A stretch of 64,000 nt of DNA from Rhynchopus euleeides (lineage: Eukaryota; Euglenozoa; Diplonemea; Diplonemida; Diplonemidae). Under the pieces are notes generated by a model, which worked only from the letters and a program-made list of their open reading frames with translations, was not told where the DNA came from and searched no databases. Shown here piece after piece: positions 21,504 through 31,258 of this stretch (position 1 is its first letter; each line of letters begins with the position of its first letter). The stretch is from positions 62,001-126,000 of the forward strand of contig OY723255.1 of NCBI GenBank assembly GCA_963210315.1, read 5' to 3'. Made by a program: the position numbers and the translations under genes.

Positions 21504-21698
21504 AAATAAGCAAAAGAGGAGAGGGCGCATCTGACGGCAGACATGTCTGCGCGCGGCCGGCGCCCTCGCTCTTCCCCAGGAGGTAGCCGAGGTAGTTCGC
21601 GCCAGACGGCGCGAAGCGGATGGGGGAGGGGAGGAAAGGGGCGGGGGAGGAAGGAGGCAGATTCCTACAGCGCAGCTGCCAGGGCTTCACTCGCTCGC

Positions 21699-21925
21699 TA
21701 CAGGGAAACATGAAGGGAGAAGAAGACTCGTTGCTTTGTTGAGCGCTTCCACCAGAGACAGCCCGCTGTTGGGTCTTTTGTGAGTCCTTCGGACGTGTCT
21801 ACCTGTCTGAAGTACAGAAAAGTGGCGGAGCACAAAAAAAGGGAGAGAGAGAGAAGCGTTGATCGTATGGCAAACGGTAGGAAGCACTTCCCTCAACACC
21901 TATCCCCAGGGACTGTTGGTTGCAG
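21699..21925 (+). repeat. Dispersed repeat GGGAAACATGAAGGGAG, copy 1
   Basis: Shares GGGAAACATGAAGGGAG, a TTGAGCGCTTCCACC core variant, GGGAGAGAGAGAGAAGCGTT and CACTTCCCTCAACACCTATC with 22995-23162. Copy 1 carries about 65 extra bases after the core, including a reversed CTGTACTTCAGACAGG motif. Confidence 0.7.
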
Positions 21926-22663
21926 AAGGGGGTGTGGTGGTGGTGGTGGTGGAAGGCCCTTCGTTATCGCCAAGTCTGTTGACCCAACAAAGGCTCGACG
22001 ATTGTTTTCTCTGGCAAAAAAGCAGGAGATGATGGCGCCCAAAAGATAAGGCGTTGTTTGTGCGCCAAATAAATACTTTCCTACACGATGCACCACTCAC
22101 CACACGAAAGAAAAGAAACAGAACTTGTTTGTTGACCGCATCCACCAAATATGCACCAGGTTCGACGCCGTGCAGCGAGGACCCACCCCCACCTGTTCGG
22201 CCGCACCACTCTTGGGGGCAACAAAATCTCTGGAGGGTGCGAAGGCAGAAGTCACCTCCTCAAACAGGCGTCTCGCCATCTACTGCAGTCGTCTCCGCTC
22301 TGAAGAACAACAACGCTCTGAGGTGTGATAGCGGTTTCTTCGCTTGGCGGTGCAACGCACCCATCCGCAATATACGGGAAAAAGACGATTCGGGGGGGAG
22401 GGGGGGGGAGGCAATGGAGCACACCAAGTTCTGCACTCCCGTTACCCCTGCGCCACTCAAGAGCTCACAGACGATGCGATGCGATATGGGTGGGTGTTCG
22501 CGCAGGAAGGCAACTGGTGTTTGCGACGAGGGGGTCGCTCACACAGGAGGAGATTGCAAAGTGGGAGGGGGGGGGGGGTATGAGGAGAAAACGGGACGAG
22601 GGGTGGCAGCGGGGCGGGGTGTGGGGGCCAGTGATTTCGTTTCCTGTGAATCGCAAGAATGAG

Positions 22664-22825
22664 AAGTGTCACTTCAACTCTGCCGCTCTTTCTACTGTTG
22701 GTACCCCGTTTGATGCGTTGACGCTTCCACACACACTTACAAACCCACTTGCCTGATGAAGGGGGTGGTGTAGAGCACGTTTGGCAGAGCTGAATGACAC
22801 TTTCCGCGCGAAAGTCGTGTGCGTA
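22664..22825 (+). repeat. Structured repeat, copy C6
   Basis: Divergent copy. Terminal stem AAGTGTCA with TGACACTT; core GCGTTGACGCTTCCACAC; hairpin CCACTT..CCTGATGA..GGGTGG; GTG..CAC then GTTTGG. A fragment of the CAGCAG subfamily follows directly (22828-22892). Confidence 0.7.
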
Positions 22826-22994
22826 AAAATACAGCAGCAGTCTCTCGAGTCTTCCTTTCAGATGATTTTGCATTGATCGCTTCCACCGGCAAACCACAAC
22901 CAATCACAGAGAGAGGGGGGTGGGGAGAGGGTGTATATAGTGGAATAGAAGTCGAAGGAAATACTATCCTTTCCGTTTGCTTCGCTCACTTGCT

Positions 22995-23162
22995 CCAGGG
23001 AAACATGAAGGGAGACGAAGCCTTGCTGTTTTGCTGACCGCTTCCACCAGAACAGTGGCGGGTCACAAAAAGGGAGAGAGAGAGAGAAGCGTTGATTGTA
23101 TGGCAAACGGCAGGAAGCACTTCCCTCAACACCTATCCCCAGGCAGGGATTGTGTTGGTTGC
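22995..23162 (+). repeat. Dispersed repeat GGGAAACATGAAGGGAG, copy 2
   Basis: See 21699-21925. This copy has the core variant GCTGACCGCTTCCACC and lacks the extra internal segment. Confidence 0.7.
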
Positions 23163-23517
23163 AAATCACAAGACTGATTCTCCCGGGGAGGGGGGGGACC
23201 GAGGCACCCCCGGGCCACAGCACTAAGCCTTTCCTCCTCCCCCCTCACTGCCTCGGTAACACACGATACAAAGAAGACCACACCCCCACCACCCCCCCCC
23301 CCCCAAACCCTACTCACTCCGAACAACACTGGGGGGGGGGGGGTAGGGGGGATCCTGGTCGGGTGTCACAAACCGGCATAGGCAGTGTGGTTGTCTGTGC
23401 AACCGGAGGGGGTTGGTAGTCGAGAGTGAATGAAAAAGCAAGTCGCCCAACACCTTCTTGCAATGTGTAGCCGCCACACCAGTAAGGCGGAGGCAACCGG
23501 AGGGGGGTTTTTTTTTA

Positions 23518-23533
23518 TTCAGCACACTTCGAT
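23518..23533 (-). repeat. Structured repeat R1, 3' tip left of the hAT insertion
   Basis: TTCAGCACACTTCGAT is the tip of a minus-strand structured repeat (compare intact R3 at 55734). The rest lies at 24454-24558 and 28648-28717, displaced first by a hAT element and then by YR element B. Confidence 0.8.
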
Positions 23534-24453
23534 CAGGGTATAAGATAGACTTTTTTTCTGGCGCCGTTTTCCGGTTTTTCTGGTTTTGAAATTTTTCGCG
23601 CGCGCCTTCGGCGCGCGCGACCCGCGCAAACCCTCTCAGAATCACACCCAACACGGCTGGACCAGGCTCTGCCGAACAGCAGTGGCGTGTTGCTCCACGC
23701 AGCTCCCCGAAGGGACGGAACTGAGCTTTCAATGCGTCCACGTACTGACGGAGCGCGGCTTCGCATCACCTCCCGCATCAGGACAAACCCCCCTGAGGGT
23801 GCTGCTCTGCTGGTATGCCTCACGAAGGGCAACTACCTTCATGGTCGAGCTTGTTGCATGACCACCCCCTTGAGGCAGTCAGTCAGACGATGCGCACAAC
23901 GTGCGCTCATGCGAACACCAGCGGGTGTCTCCAACACTGCACAAATCGCGGTCCCGCCAGAACCCGAATCCGTCGATCCTCTCCAAAGCGGACATGCACT
24001 CCCGAAAACATCGGAGTTTGCATGTGCCATCCCCAGCAAGGCAAACGTGCTCGAGACAAGGTCGTAGCTTGCGTGGATGACAGGGTGGTCCTTGGCAGTG
24101 TGCACCGCAACGAGATTGAGTGCATGCGCTCGGCAAGCCGCCCAGAAGGAGTACGGTGCGGTCGGAATGATCAAGCTAGAAGACCTGCATGACGAGGACA
24201 TCACCACCCACCGGGTCCCGCTGGGCTCCTTTTCTCCGCTTCTCTGCTTTCTTTTGACTGTTTGAGCTCCGTGCGGATCACGATGGGGTCACTTTCCATA
24301 TTTTTTTGGCTAATGGTCCCACTGGTTGACTGTCACAAAGGTTCCCCAAAAACCGGCGAAAATCCGATCGGCCTTTTTTTTTTTTTCCAGAAAACCGGAA
24401 ACCGGGAAACCCTGGTTTTGAAAACCGGAAAACCAGACCTATCTTATCCCCTG
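23534..24453. mobile_element. hAT element with perfect 8-bp target duplication
   Basis: Termini CAGGGTATAAGATAG (left) and its near complement CTATCTTATCCCCTG (right); the CAGGG start is typical of hAT elements. The flanks ACTTCGAT (23526-23533 and 24454-24461) are identical 8-bp duplications. The empty site is confirmed by intact copies of the host repeat (28716 and 55734), where ACTTCGAT occurs once. Subterminal regions are rich in CCGGTTTT. A perfect GC hairpin with a TTCG loop lies at 23597-23619. It holds a decayed transposase fragment (23839-24207, minus). Confidence 0.9.
23839..24207 (-). pseudogene. hAT transposase fragment
   Basis: A 122-codon open piece with CRAHALNLVAVHTAKDHPVI and FALLGMAHANSDVF, resembling the Cys/His-Leu-Asn-Leu region found between the second catalytic Asp and the C terminus of hAT/TTF-type transposases. 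Both ends of the transposase are missing, so the element is non-autonomous. Confidence 0.6.
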
Positions 24454-24558
24454 ACTTCGATGTGGGCGGAAAGTGTCGCGTGCTTGTTCGTGCCCTTGTG
24501 CTCCTCACTCACGACACCATCATCAGCAGGAGTGTGAGTGTGGAAGCGTCAACGCAAA
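24454..24558 (-). repeat. Structured repeat R1, middle part
   Basis: Contains ACTTCGATGTGGGCGG, the 3' arm of the terminal stem, the apical hairpin CACTCAC..GTGAGTG (in minus reading) and ends with the core GTGTGGAAGCGTCAACGCAA at 24538, where YR element B begins. Confidence 0.85.
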
Positions 24559-24616
24559 CATATCGAGAATCATCAACACGTAGAAGTGAAAGCTACGACT
24601 GACCGAAGAGGAGCGG

Positions 24617-24812
24617 CATCAGGGAGACAAAACAAGGGGTATCAAGGAGACCAAGAGGCAGGACCTTCCTACCGGGGAGACTGTACTCTGTGTACGAACG
24701 AGGTATCAACGAACGAGGTATCAAGGGGACGAAGAGGGCACAACCTTCCTACCGGGGAGACTGTCCGCAAAGGAGACCAAGAGGCAGGACCTTCCTACCG
24801 GGGAGACTGCTC
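24617..24812 (+). repeat. Leader repeats of element B
   Basis: Three spaced copies of a unit of about 38 bp ending CCTTCCTACCGGGGAGACTG, two beginning GGAGACCAAGAGGCAGGA, plus a doubled GAACGAGGTATCAA. Sequence is unrelated to the leader of element A, but the position is equivalent. Confidence 0.75.
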
Positions 24813-25060
24813 TACAGGGTGTTCCTCCGGCAACGCGTCGGGGCTGGCCAGCCAGGAGCACACCGGACATATCCAGTGGGGCTCCCCCGCCGTCTGCATG
24901 AACAGCTCGGCGGTGCCGGCCGTCGTGTGCTTTTTCATGCACGACTTTGTCGTGCGGCACCCACATCGGTAGCACGTGATGGTCGCGCTGTGAGAGACCC
25001 CGCACGACGGGAAGATGCAGGCCTGATGACTGGGAAGACGACGCGCAGCAGGAGGGGGAC

Positions 25061-25765
25061 ATGAACCAACCGGAGCAGTCTGCCAGCGCGCACGAGGGAT
25101 CAGACAAGCTGGACCAAGTCCTCGCGGAGCTCGTCACCATCAAGAAGCAAAACACGAAACTGGAGGCCAGGGTGATCGACATGGAGAAGGCTTTGAAGGG
25201 GATGGGTGACCGCCTGCAGGCAGAGGAGGAGGAGCTACCCGCAGTTTTCAGTCCCCACGTAGTCGCAACGTGGGGCACCATGGCTTCAGCCCATATGAGA
25301 AGGGAGGTGAGGAACAAGCTGTCTACAGCTTTTAACGAGGCGGCGATCGGCGCGATCAGCGAGAACAAGGCAGACTGGCTGGATCACCTCAAGCGGGCTT
25401 TCGAGACTCTGGACAACATCCTCCTCCTCGTCAACAGCACCGGGCTAAACCAGGCTCACCGCAAGGGCCTGCACCACGCAGTGGCAAGGTTGTCGGCGCT
25501 GACGGTGGTGCGGGGGAAAACGGCCCGAGGGGTGTACGAGCAGAAATGCTTTGATGCGGGGTTCGCGGGTATCTCCGCTGTTCTACACCACAAATTTGTG
25601 AAGGACGCCGTGGATGCAGCGTCGCGGGAGGAGCAAGCGGAGAGGTCCCGCTCAGCCGCTTTTCCTCAACAGCGAGACTGGCGCTACGAACCGTATCACA
25701 CACCGTCGGGAAAGGGGAAGGGAAGGGGGAAGGGGCACACCGGGTCAAAGAGATCAAAGCAATGA
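25061..25765 (+). CDS. Gag-like protein of YR retrotransposon B
   Basis: 234 codons. An N-terminal coiled coil (LDQVLAELVTIKKQNTKLEA) is followed by FSPHVVATW, matching FSPHTVGTW in element A, and helical segments with AHRKGLHHAVARLSAL (compare IRMLHSNINQLTGI in A), then a Lys/Gly-rich basic tail. It lacks the zinc-binding N-terminal third of the element A protein. It ends in UGA in the context CAA-TGA-CTC and the frame stays open into the recombinase. Confidence 0.7.
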   Translation: MNQPEQSASAHEGSDKLDQVLAELVTIKKQNTKLEARVIDMEKALKGMGDRLQAEEEELPAVFSPHVVATWGTMASAHMRREVRNKLSTAFNEAAIGAISENKADWLDHLKRAFETLDNILLLVNSTGLNQAHRKGLHHAVARLSALTVVRGKTARGVYEQKCFDAGFAGISAVLHHKFVKDAVDAASREEQAERSRSAAFPQQRDWRYEPYHTPSGKGKGRGKGHTGSKRSKQ

Positions 25766-26764
25766 CTCAAGCAAACACCCGCCCGCCCAACCCTACCTCT
25801 TCAGACCCTGCACCGCCAACTACCGACAGAAAGGAGCAACAAAAGCACGGGACGCAAGAAGAAAACACAAGCCCCACTGACCGAGAAGGCGCGCATCGTG
25901 GTGCGAGCGACGCTGAGGGGCATCTTGGGAGACGCACTCTCCCCAAACTACTGGAAAACACTGTCGCGGACCATGGAGCGGTACGGAGATCTCCTGGAAG
26001 TGTGACAGGAGAAGGTGTGTGTCGAGTCGCACGACGAAGGCGTGATGCGGTGGATGGCACACCTCCAGGCGGAGGGGCTGTCAGTGCAGTCGGCGCTGCA
26101 GTACACCAACAACCTGGTGGCGGCGCTCCGCAGGCTCGCCGGCATCCACCTCGAACACAGCAGCATTTTGCGGGACTTCAGGAGAGCGCTAAAGCGGAGA
26201 GGGGCACTGAAACCCCAGAAACACGCCGTGCCCGCAACGCGAGAGGAGGCAAAGGAAGCCATGCAGCGAGAGCCCAGGGACGTGGTGAAGATTGCGCTGA
26301 GTCTGACGTGGGCGGGGGCAGCTCGGAGCTCAGATGTCCTGCGTTTGGACAGGGACGATGTCAAGCCGATGGGGAACGGACAGGTCGCAGTACGGTGGAC
26401 GCAGTCGAAGTCCGATCCATACAGAGTCGGACGGATGACAGGGTTGCGAATGCCTCGACGCTACTACGAGCTCCTCACAGAGCACCTGCGCACGACGGCG
26501 CGTCCGCGAGAGAAAAAGGTGTTTCCACAGACTGTGACTTATGCATCCATAGCGGCGGCGGTGAAGCGGGTGAAGCTGACGCTGACACCACACTCGTTGA
26601 GACGGGGGGCACTGACGCACCTCGCGAGGCTCGGGCTGCCGCTAGAAGAGATCAGGTTGCTGTCCCGACACAGCACCATCGAGGGGGTGGTGCGCTACAT
26701 CGACGCGGCGGAGAACATTCGGATCACAGAGACCGAGGCAGTGTCGAGCCGACTGGCTTGGTGA
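25766..26764 (+). pseudogene. Tyrosine recombinase of element B with in-frame UGA
   Basis: The frame is continuous with gag after its UGA. It reads RGILGDALSPNYWKTLSR, then a second in-frame TGA at 26003-26005, then the catalytic part: AARSSDVLRL (Arg), PHSLRRGALTHLA (HxxR), LSRHSTIEGVVRY (His, Tyr). About 45 percent similar by eye to the element A recombinase. The ATG at 26015 could give a protein lacking the N-terminal core-binding domain, so this copy is probably inactive unless UGA is read through. Confidence 0.8.
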
Positions 26765-28600
26765 GGTCTAAAAAGCGCAGGGCAAAGCGGCGGCGTCGCG
26801 ACGGAGACATCGTGGCATCCCATTTCCCTCCTATGCAAAAGAAGATGAGGCGGCTTCTAGCCGCAGCCCCGATGTACGACGCGACACCGGATGACGACGA
26901 CGAGCGAGGGCGTCTTCCACCACCACGGGTGCCACAGCGCAAGACGGTGGAGGGAGACTGGGGCAACGAAAACTGGAGCAGCGGACAGGAGGACGCGGAC
27001 TACGGGCCGGCAGTGGAACACATATACGGAGAAGAGATCGGAGTGCCTCTGGGGGATACGACTGTTCGACCACACGAGCAGGGAGACACGGGACAACATC
27101 AGAAGCTCGCCCCCAGCGGGACTCCACGACTGGACATCGGTGCATTGAGACAACTCGACACGGACGGGGAGCTGGACGGGGTCATCGACATGATAACGGA
27201 CACGGCGGTGTTCCGCGAGGCACTGCTGGCGGGGCGTGAAGGGGCGTTCGCGAGGGAGAAGCGAAAGGTGTCCAGACACATGCTCCAGCACCTCGGGCAG
27301 CTGGAGGACTACGGGGTCTTGGTGCAAGAAGAATCAACGCTGATCCACCCGGCCTACACCGTGGCCAAAAAGAGCGGTGGCCTCAGGTTTATAGTGGACG
27401 CCAGGACGCTGAACAAGGCGATGAAGCCCCCGCCCGACATAGTCTAAATTCCATCACGAGAGTGGCGCAGAGGCTGGCTAACGCTGACTGGGTTGTATTG
27501 GCCGATGCGCGCAGCTGGTTCTACCAGTTCCCGGTGGCGGAGGATATACAGAAGTTCTTCGGGGTGCGTATCGGTGGCAAGCGGAACGATTTCGTCGACG
27601 CTCGCCTGCAGGTACTGTGCATGGGTTGGCCGTACTCCCCAGCTATTGCGCACAGGAGCGCGCGGGTGCTTCTCCCGCAGCCGCACGGCGAGGTGTGGAT
27701 CGACAATTTTTGCATCGTAGCGTCGAGCCACGCAGAGGCAGATCAGCGGTATCGGGACCTCCTGGGGCGGTGCAAAGCATGCAACGTGGAGCTGAACATG
27801 GACGACACTGCGGCGCCCCGACGCAGCGTTTCGTGGCGTTCGGGATTGACTTTGATCTGCTGACCCACTCATTGAGGATGGACCCGGCGTGGGTGAAGAA
27901 GCTGGCCGATCGTTTGGAGCTGGCCGAGATGATCGCAGGAGACGTAACGCCGAGGCGCGCCTTCAAGATTTTCGGTAGTGTGGTGTGGCAGAGTTACGTG
28001 ACGCGCAGCCCGCTCTGTTTCGCGCCAGCGATGCTGTCCTACATCAGGAGGATTGCCCGGACAACGCTGGAAGATAAGGGAAAGTGGGACTTAAAGGCGG
28101 TGGTACCACCCTCGGTGCGGCACGAGCTGCGCCTGCGAATGTCCTTCCTCGAACAGAATAGCTGGCTGACATGTGTGCCACACACACGAGGCGCCTCGGT
28201 CTGGAGCGACGCGTCGAGCACAGCGTGGGCGGCGATCGCGATCGAGGGGACGTCAGAGAGGGTGTCGCAGGGAGTGTTCTCCGAGCAGGAACGCGGGGCG
28301 CACATCTTCCTGAAGGAGGCTTACGCTGCCCTACAGGGACTCAGACTCATCATCGCGAGTGGGTGCACAGCGCGCTGCTACATCGACAACCTGCCGCTGG
28401 TGCACTGCCTCGTAAAGGGACACTGCAGCAACTTTCGGGGAAATATCCTGCTACAACACATCGTGAACACTGCGACGGCTAAGAATCTCACGCTGGATGC
28501 GGTGTGGGTCCCGACGACAGAGCAACGCGCGGACTGCTATACGAGAGGGGCCGTCCATCCGGCGCCGATCCCACTCGATGTCACCCTTAGACCAAATGCA
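26765..28600 (+). pseudogene. Reverse transcriptase-RNase H of element B, two frameshifts
   Basis: The first RT part (to 27447) has LRQLDTDGELDGVIDMITD and VAKKSGGLRFIVDARTLNKA. The next frame (27462-27863) has motif A LADARSWFYQFPV, LCMGWPYSPAIAHRSARVLL and motif C VWIDNFCI. A third frame, from about 27825, carries RNase H: VWSDASSTAWAAIAIE, HIFLKEAYAALQGLRL, IDNLPLVHC, TTEQRADCYTRGA. The frame breaks are at about 27440 and 27820. The last ORF reads through the 22-bp right flank (VWKRQRK), showing where the element ends. Motif C is Asp-Asn, as in element A. Confidence 0.8.
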
Positions 28601-28647
28601 GCAAACCAGACCGCTGTCTTCCACAACAGCGCCCCTCGGACGAGGGT

Positions 28648-28717
28648 AGTGTGGAAGCGTCAACGCAAAAAAGAAACCAAAGCAAAAAGTGCCGAACAAA
28701 GCGCAGTGACACTTTTT
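28648..28717 (-). repeat. Structured repeat R1, 5' part right of element B
   Basis: Begins with the core GTGTGGAAGCGTCAACGCAA and continues through AAAGTGCCGAACAAAGCG to AGTGACACTTTTT, the 5' arm of the R1 stem (pairs with GTGTCGCGTGCTTGTTCG on the left side of element B). Confidence 0.85.
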
Positions 28718-29097
28718 CAGCACACTTCGATGTGGGCGGAAAGTGTCGCGTGCTTGTTCGTGCCCTTGTGCTCCTCACTCACGACACCATCATCAGCAGG
28801 AGTGTGAGTGTGGAAGCGTCAACGCAAAAAGCGCCCTATCACTTCACAGCTACAACCGCTCTGATGAATTTCCTTTTGTTTGTTGCGTTGACGCTTCTAC
28901 ACACCCCAGTTTGTTGCGTTGACGCTTCTACACACAAAACCCTGAACTGATCACACCCTGAGCCTGATGAAGGGTGGGGTTAGTGTATAGAGCACGTTTG
29001 GTTGCAGCTGTGGTGGGGCGCTTTCCGCTCACACGAGTGTGCTTAAAAAAGAAACCAAAGCAAAAAGTGCCGAACAAAGCGCAGTGACACTTTTTGT
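28716..29097 (-). repeat. Structured repeat R2, split by copy C2
   Basis: 3' part at 28716-28829, identical in layout to R1 and R3 and ending GTGGAAGCGTCAACGCAAA; 5' part at 29045-29097 (AAAGAAACCAAAGCAAAAAG to GTGACACTTTTT). A plus-strand copy of the same family (C2) lies exactly between them, in the A-run that follows the core. Confidence 0.85.
28829..29044 (+). repeat. Structured repeat, copy C2, nested in R2
   Basis: Consensus-type copy (AAGCGCCC..GGGGCGCTT). Inside it a 27-bp stretch with the core (28878-28904) is repeated at 28909-28935 after four bases, CCCA, which could be the footprint of an excised element or an abortive recombination. Confidence 0.85.
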
Positions 29098-29201
29098 CGA
29101 AAGTAACGTATTTGCGTGCATTTGTTTGTCGTCCACACGTGGAGAGGGGGGGGGGGAAAGGAGGGGGGGGGGTGGAAGATAGGAGGGGATGTATCCAGAA
29201 G

Positions 29202-29366
29202 AAAATGTCACTCCAGTACAGCCGCTCTTTGCTCGGATTTTCGTTTGTGATGCGTTGACGCTTCCACACGCAAAGCCACAACTCCTGTGATGGGGGAGGC
29301 TGGTGGCGCGCGGACCACGTTTGACTGTGGTGGGGTGACATTTTCTGATCACAAAGTGTGCTTAAA
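29202..29366 (+). repeat. Structured repeat, copy C8
   Basis: Divergent copy. Terminal stem AAAATGTCAC with GTGACATTTT (10 bp); GCGTTGACGCTTCCACAC; hairpin CTCC..GGAG; hairpin GTGG..CCAC followed by GTTTGAC; terminal hairpin CACAAAGTGTG. Confidence 0.75.
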
Positions 29367-29729
29367 AAATCACGGGCTTTCGCGATGTGGCGCATTCGCC
29401 CTGCCAAACTGTGTGTCGGTTTGAAGCAACTTTTTGTGGGGCACAACTCATTTTCTTCTACACTGCTCTGAGCCCAACCCCCACCCCCCCTCACCGCTGC
29501 AGAGAAGGAAAGGCGCGTGCCGGTCAGAAGAATTAACTCCAGACAGATTGCCCTCGGGACACTTCAAGGAACGTCTCCAAGATCTTCACTCGGTCTGACT
29601 GGGCGCGGCCCAAAAACGTTCAAATCGCTCAAGCCTTGCAGATGACATCCTCTCGGTTGATTTGGCGCATGGGGAGGGGGGTATTGAAATAGGAGTAGGG
29701 AGATGATTCTAAGTACCTAGGGGACCCCG

Positions 29730-29890
29730 AGAGAATGTCACCCCCCCTCGAGGGCCCAGGGGGCCGAGGGGGGGTGACATTCCTCCCCGCCCCCTACACA
29801 GGGCGACCGTTGAAGAATGTCACCCCCCAAGCGGAGGCTGAGGGGGTGTGACATTCTCCATGGTCACCCAGGGGGCCTCTCGGTACCCTA
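29730..29890. repeat. GAATGTCACCCC hairpin cluster
   Basis: Two G/C-rich hairpins with ends GAATGTCACCCCCC and GGGGGTGACATTC (about 29732-29783 and 29816-29858). The same family occurs inverted at about 55980-56130, including the shared CCATGGTCACCCAGGGGG-type stretch. Confidence 0.7.
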
Positions 29891-30448
29891 AGTAGAAGGA
29901 GTGATCTCCCTCCACTCTTGGGGGGGAGGGGCTTCGCTATTGATTGTGTTTCTGGCGCATTTCTCCGATGATGTGAGAAAAGCGTCCGGAACACGGTGGG
30001 ATCTTGTAAATTTTACATGTATAACTACAAGTATAATACATGTATTATACATGTATAATACTTGCATGTCAACTATTATACATGTATAATACATGTATAT
30101 GCCTGAAATGTACATGTAAAATACATGTATATCAAGTAAAAATACATGTATAATACTTGCATGTCAACTATTATACATGTATTTTTACTTGATATACATG
30201 TATTTTACATGTATATTTCAGGCATTTACATGTATTTTACATGTATAATACTTGTCATGCAAGTATTATACATGTATTTTACTTGTCATGCAAGTATTTT
30301 ACATGTATAATACTTGCATGACAAGTATTATACATGTAAAATACATGTAAATGCCTGAAATATACATGTAAAATACATGTATATCAAGTAAAAATACAAG
30401 TATAATAGTTGACATGCAAGTATTATACTTGTATTTTTACTTGATATA

Positions 30449-31258
30449 CCGTAAACGGAAAAAGGGTGGACCGTAAAAATGTTCCAAGTTCCCAAAAAAA
30501 GGCCAAACGTTCCATCTTTTTTACGGTCCACTATTTATTGGGACTGCATATGGAAAAGACAATGCGATTTTCGCCCGCGGGCTGGTGGGTTGCGGGGCGC
30601 GGACTGCGGCCTCCACGCCGCAGACTCCCGCACGTAGGCCTCCCGACCTCCCAGCTTTGGACCCTCCCTCCACCACCGCAACCAACACCAGCAAGAGAAG
30701 CAAGTCCTCCCTGCGTGTGGAAAGGGCACGATCACCACCACTCACCTCGAGACTCACCCACCACCACACCTCGAGAAGTGTAGTACCATGCAAGGAGCGT
30801 TCCGGTAGAAGTAAAAGTAGAACCTGATGCACGAGCCCACAAAAGCAGCCACAGTACGGCAGGGCGCGCAGACAGAAGCTGAGACCACCGGGCTCCCTCC
30901 AGATGTAAATTCGTGAATCAGTGCCCGGAAAATTCAGGGAAATCGTACTCCTTTAGTGTAGTACACCCTGCAGTAACTGTGGGAGAACAGTTCCCGGACG
31001 ATGGTGAGCGCACACTCTGTGCTGAGGCTCTGTGGTGTTAATCCTGCAGCTTCAGTCGTACGATTTCCTTGGTTCCTTCGCGACTTCGTCACGAAGGAAC
31101 TCGTAAAAAAAACCGCCAAGTCCACTATCCCAACCGTAAAATAGGTGGACCGTAAAAATGTTCCAAGTTCCGGAAAAATCCCATTTGTTCCATATTTTTT
31201 ACGGTCCACCTATAGTACGGTTCACCTTTATTACGGTCCACAATATTTCCGTTTACGG
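30449..31258. mobile_element. Nested element with CCGTAAACGGAAA ends and TA flanks
   Basis: CCGTAAACGGAAA at 30449 and TTTCCGTTTACGG ending at 31258 are inverted; both are flanked by TA. Removing the element plus one TA restores the ACTTGATATACATG motif seen elsewhere in the host element. It includes two hairpins GTGGACCGTAAAAA..TTTTTTACGGTCCAC (about 30468-30531 and 31147-31210). Confidence 0.75.
30938..31068. mobile_element. Short element with GGAAATCGTAC inverted ends
   Basis: GGAAATCGTAC (30938-30948) and GTACGATTTCC (31058-31068) are perfect 11-bp inverted ends. Related starts GAAATCGTACTCCTTT occur at 21111 and 49173. Confidence 0.7.

Larger units (their letters stand above)
24559..28647 (+). 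mobile_element. Tyrosine-recombinase retrotransposon B
   Basis: Same architecture as element A: repeated leader, gag-like, tyrosine recombinase, RT, RNase H, but with an in-frame stop and two frameshifts. It is flanked by a perfect 22-bp direct repeat (24537-24558 and 28648-28669) that is the core of structured repeat R1. The left flank holds the 3' part of R1 and the right flank the 5' part (28648-28717), so the insertion point is exact. Element B therefore inserted within the repeat core. Confidence 0.85.
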
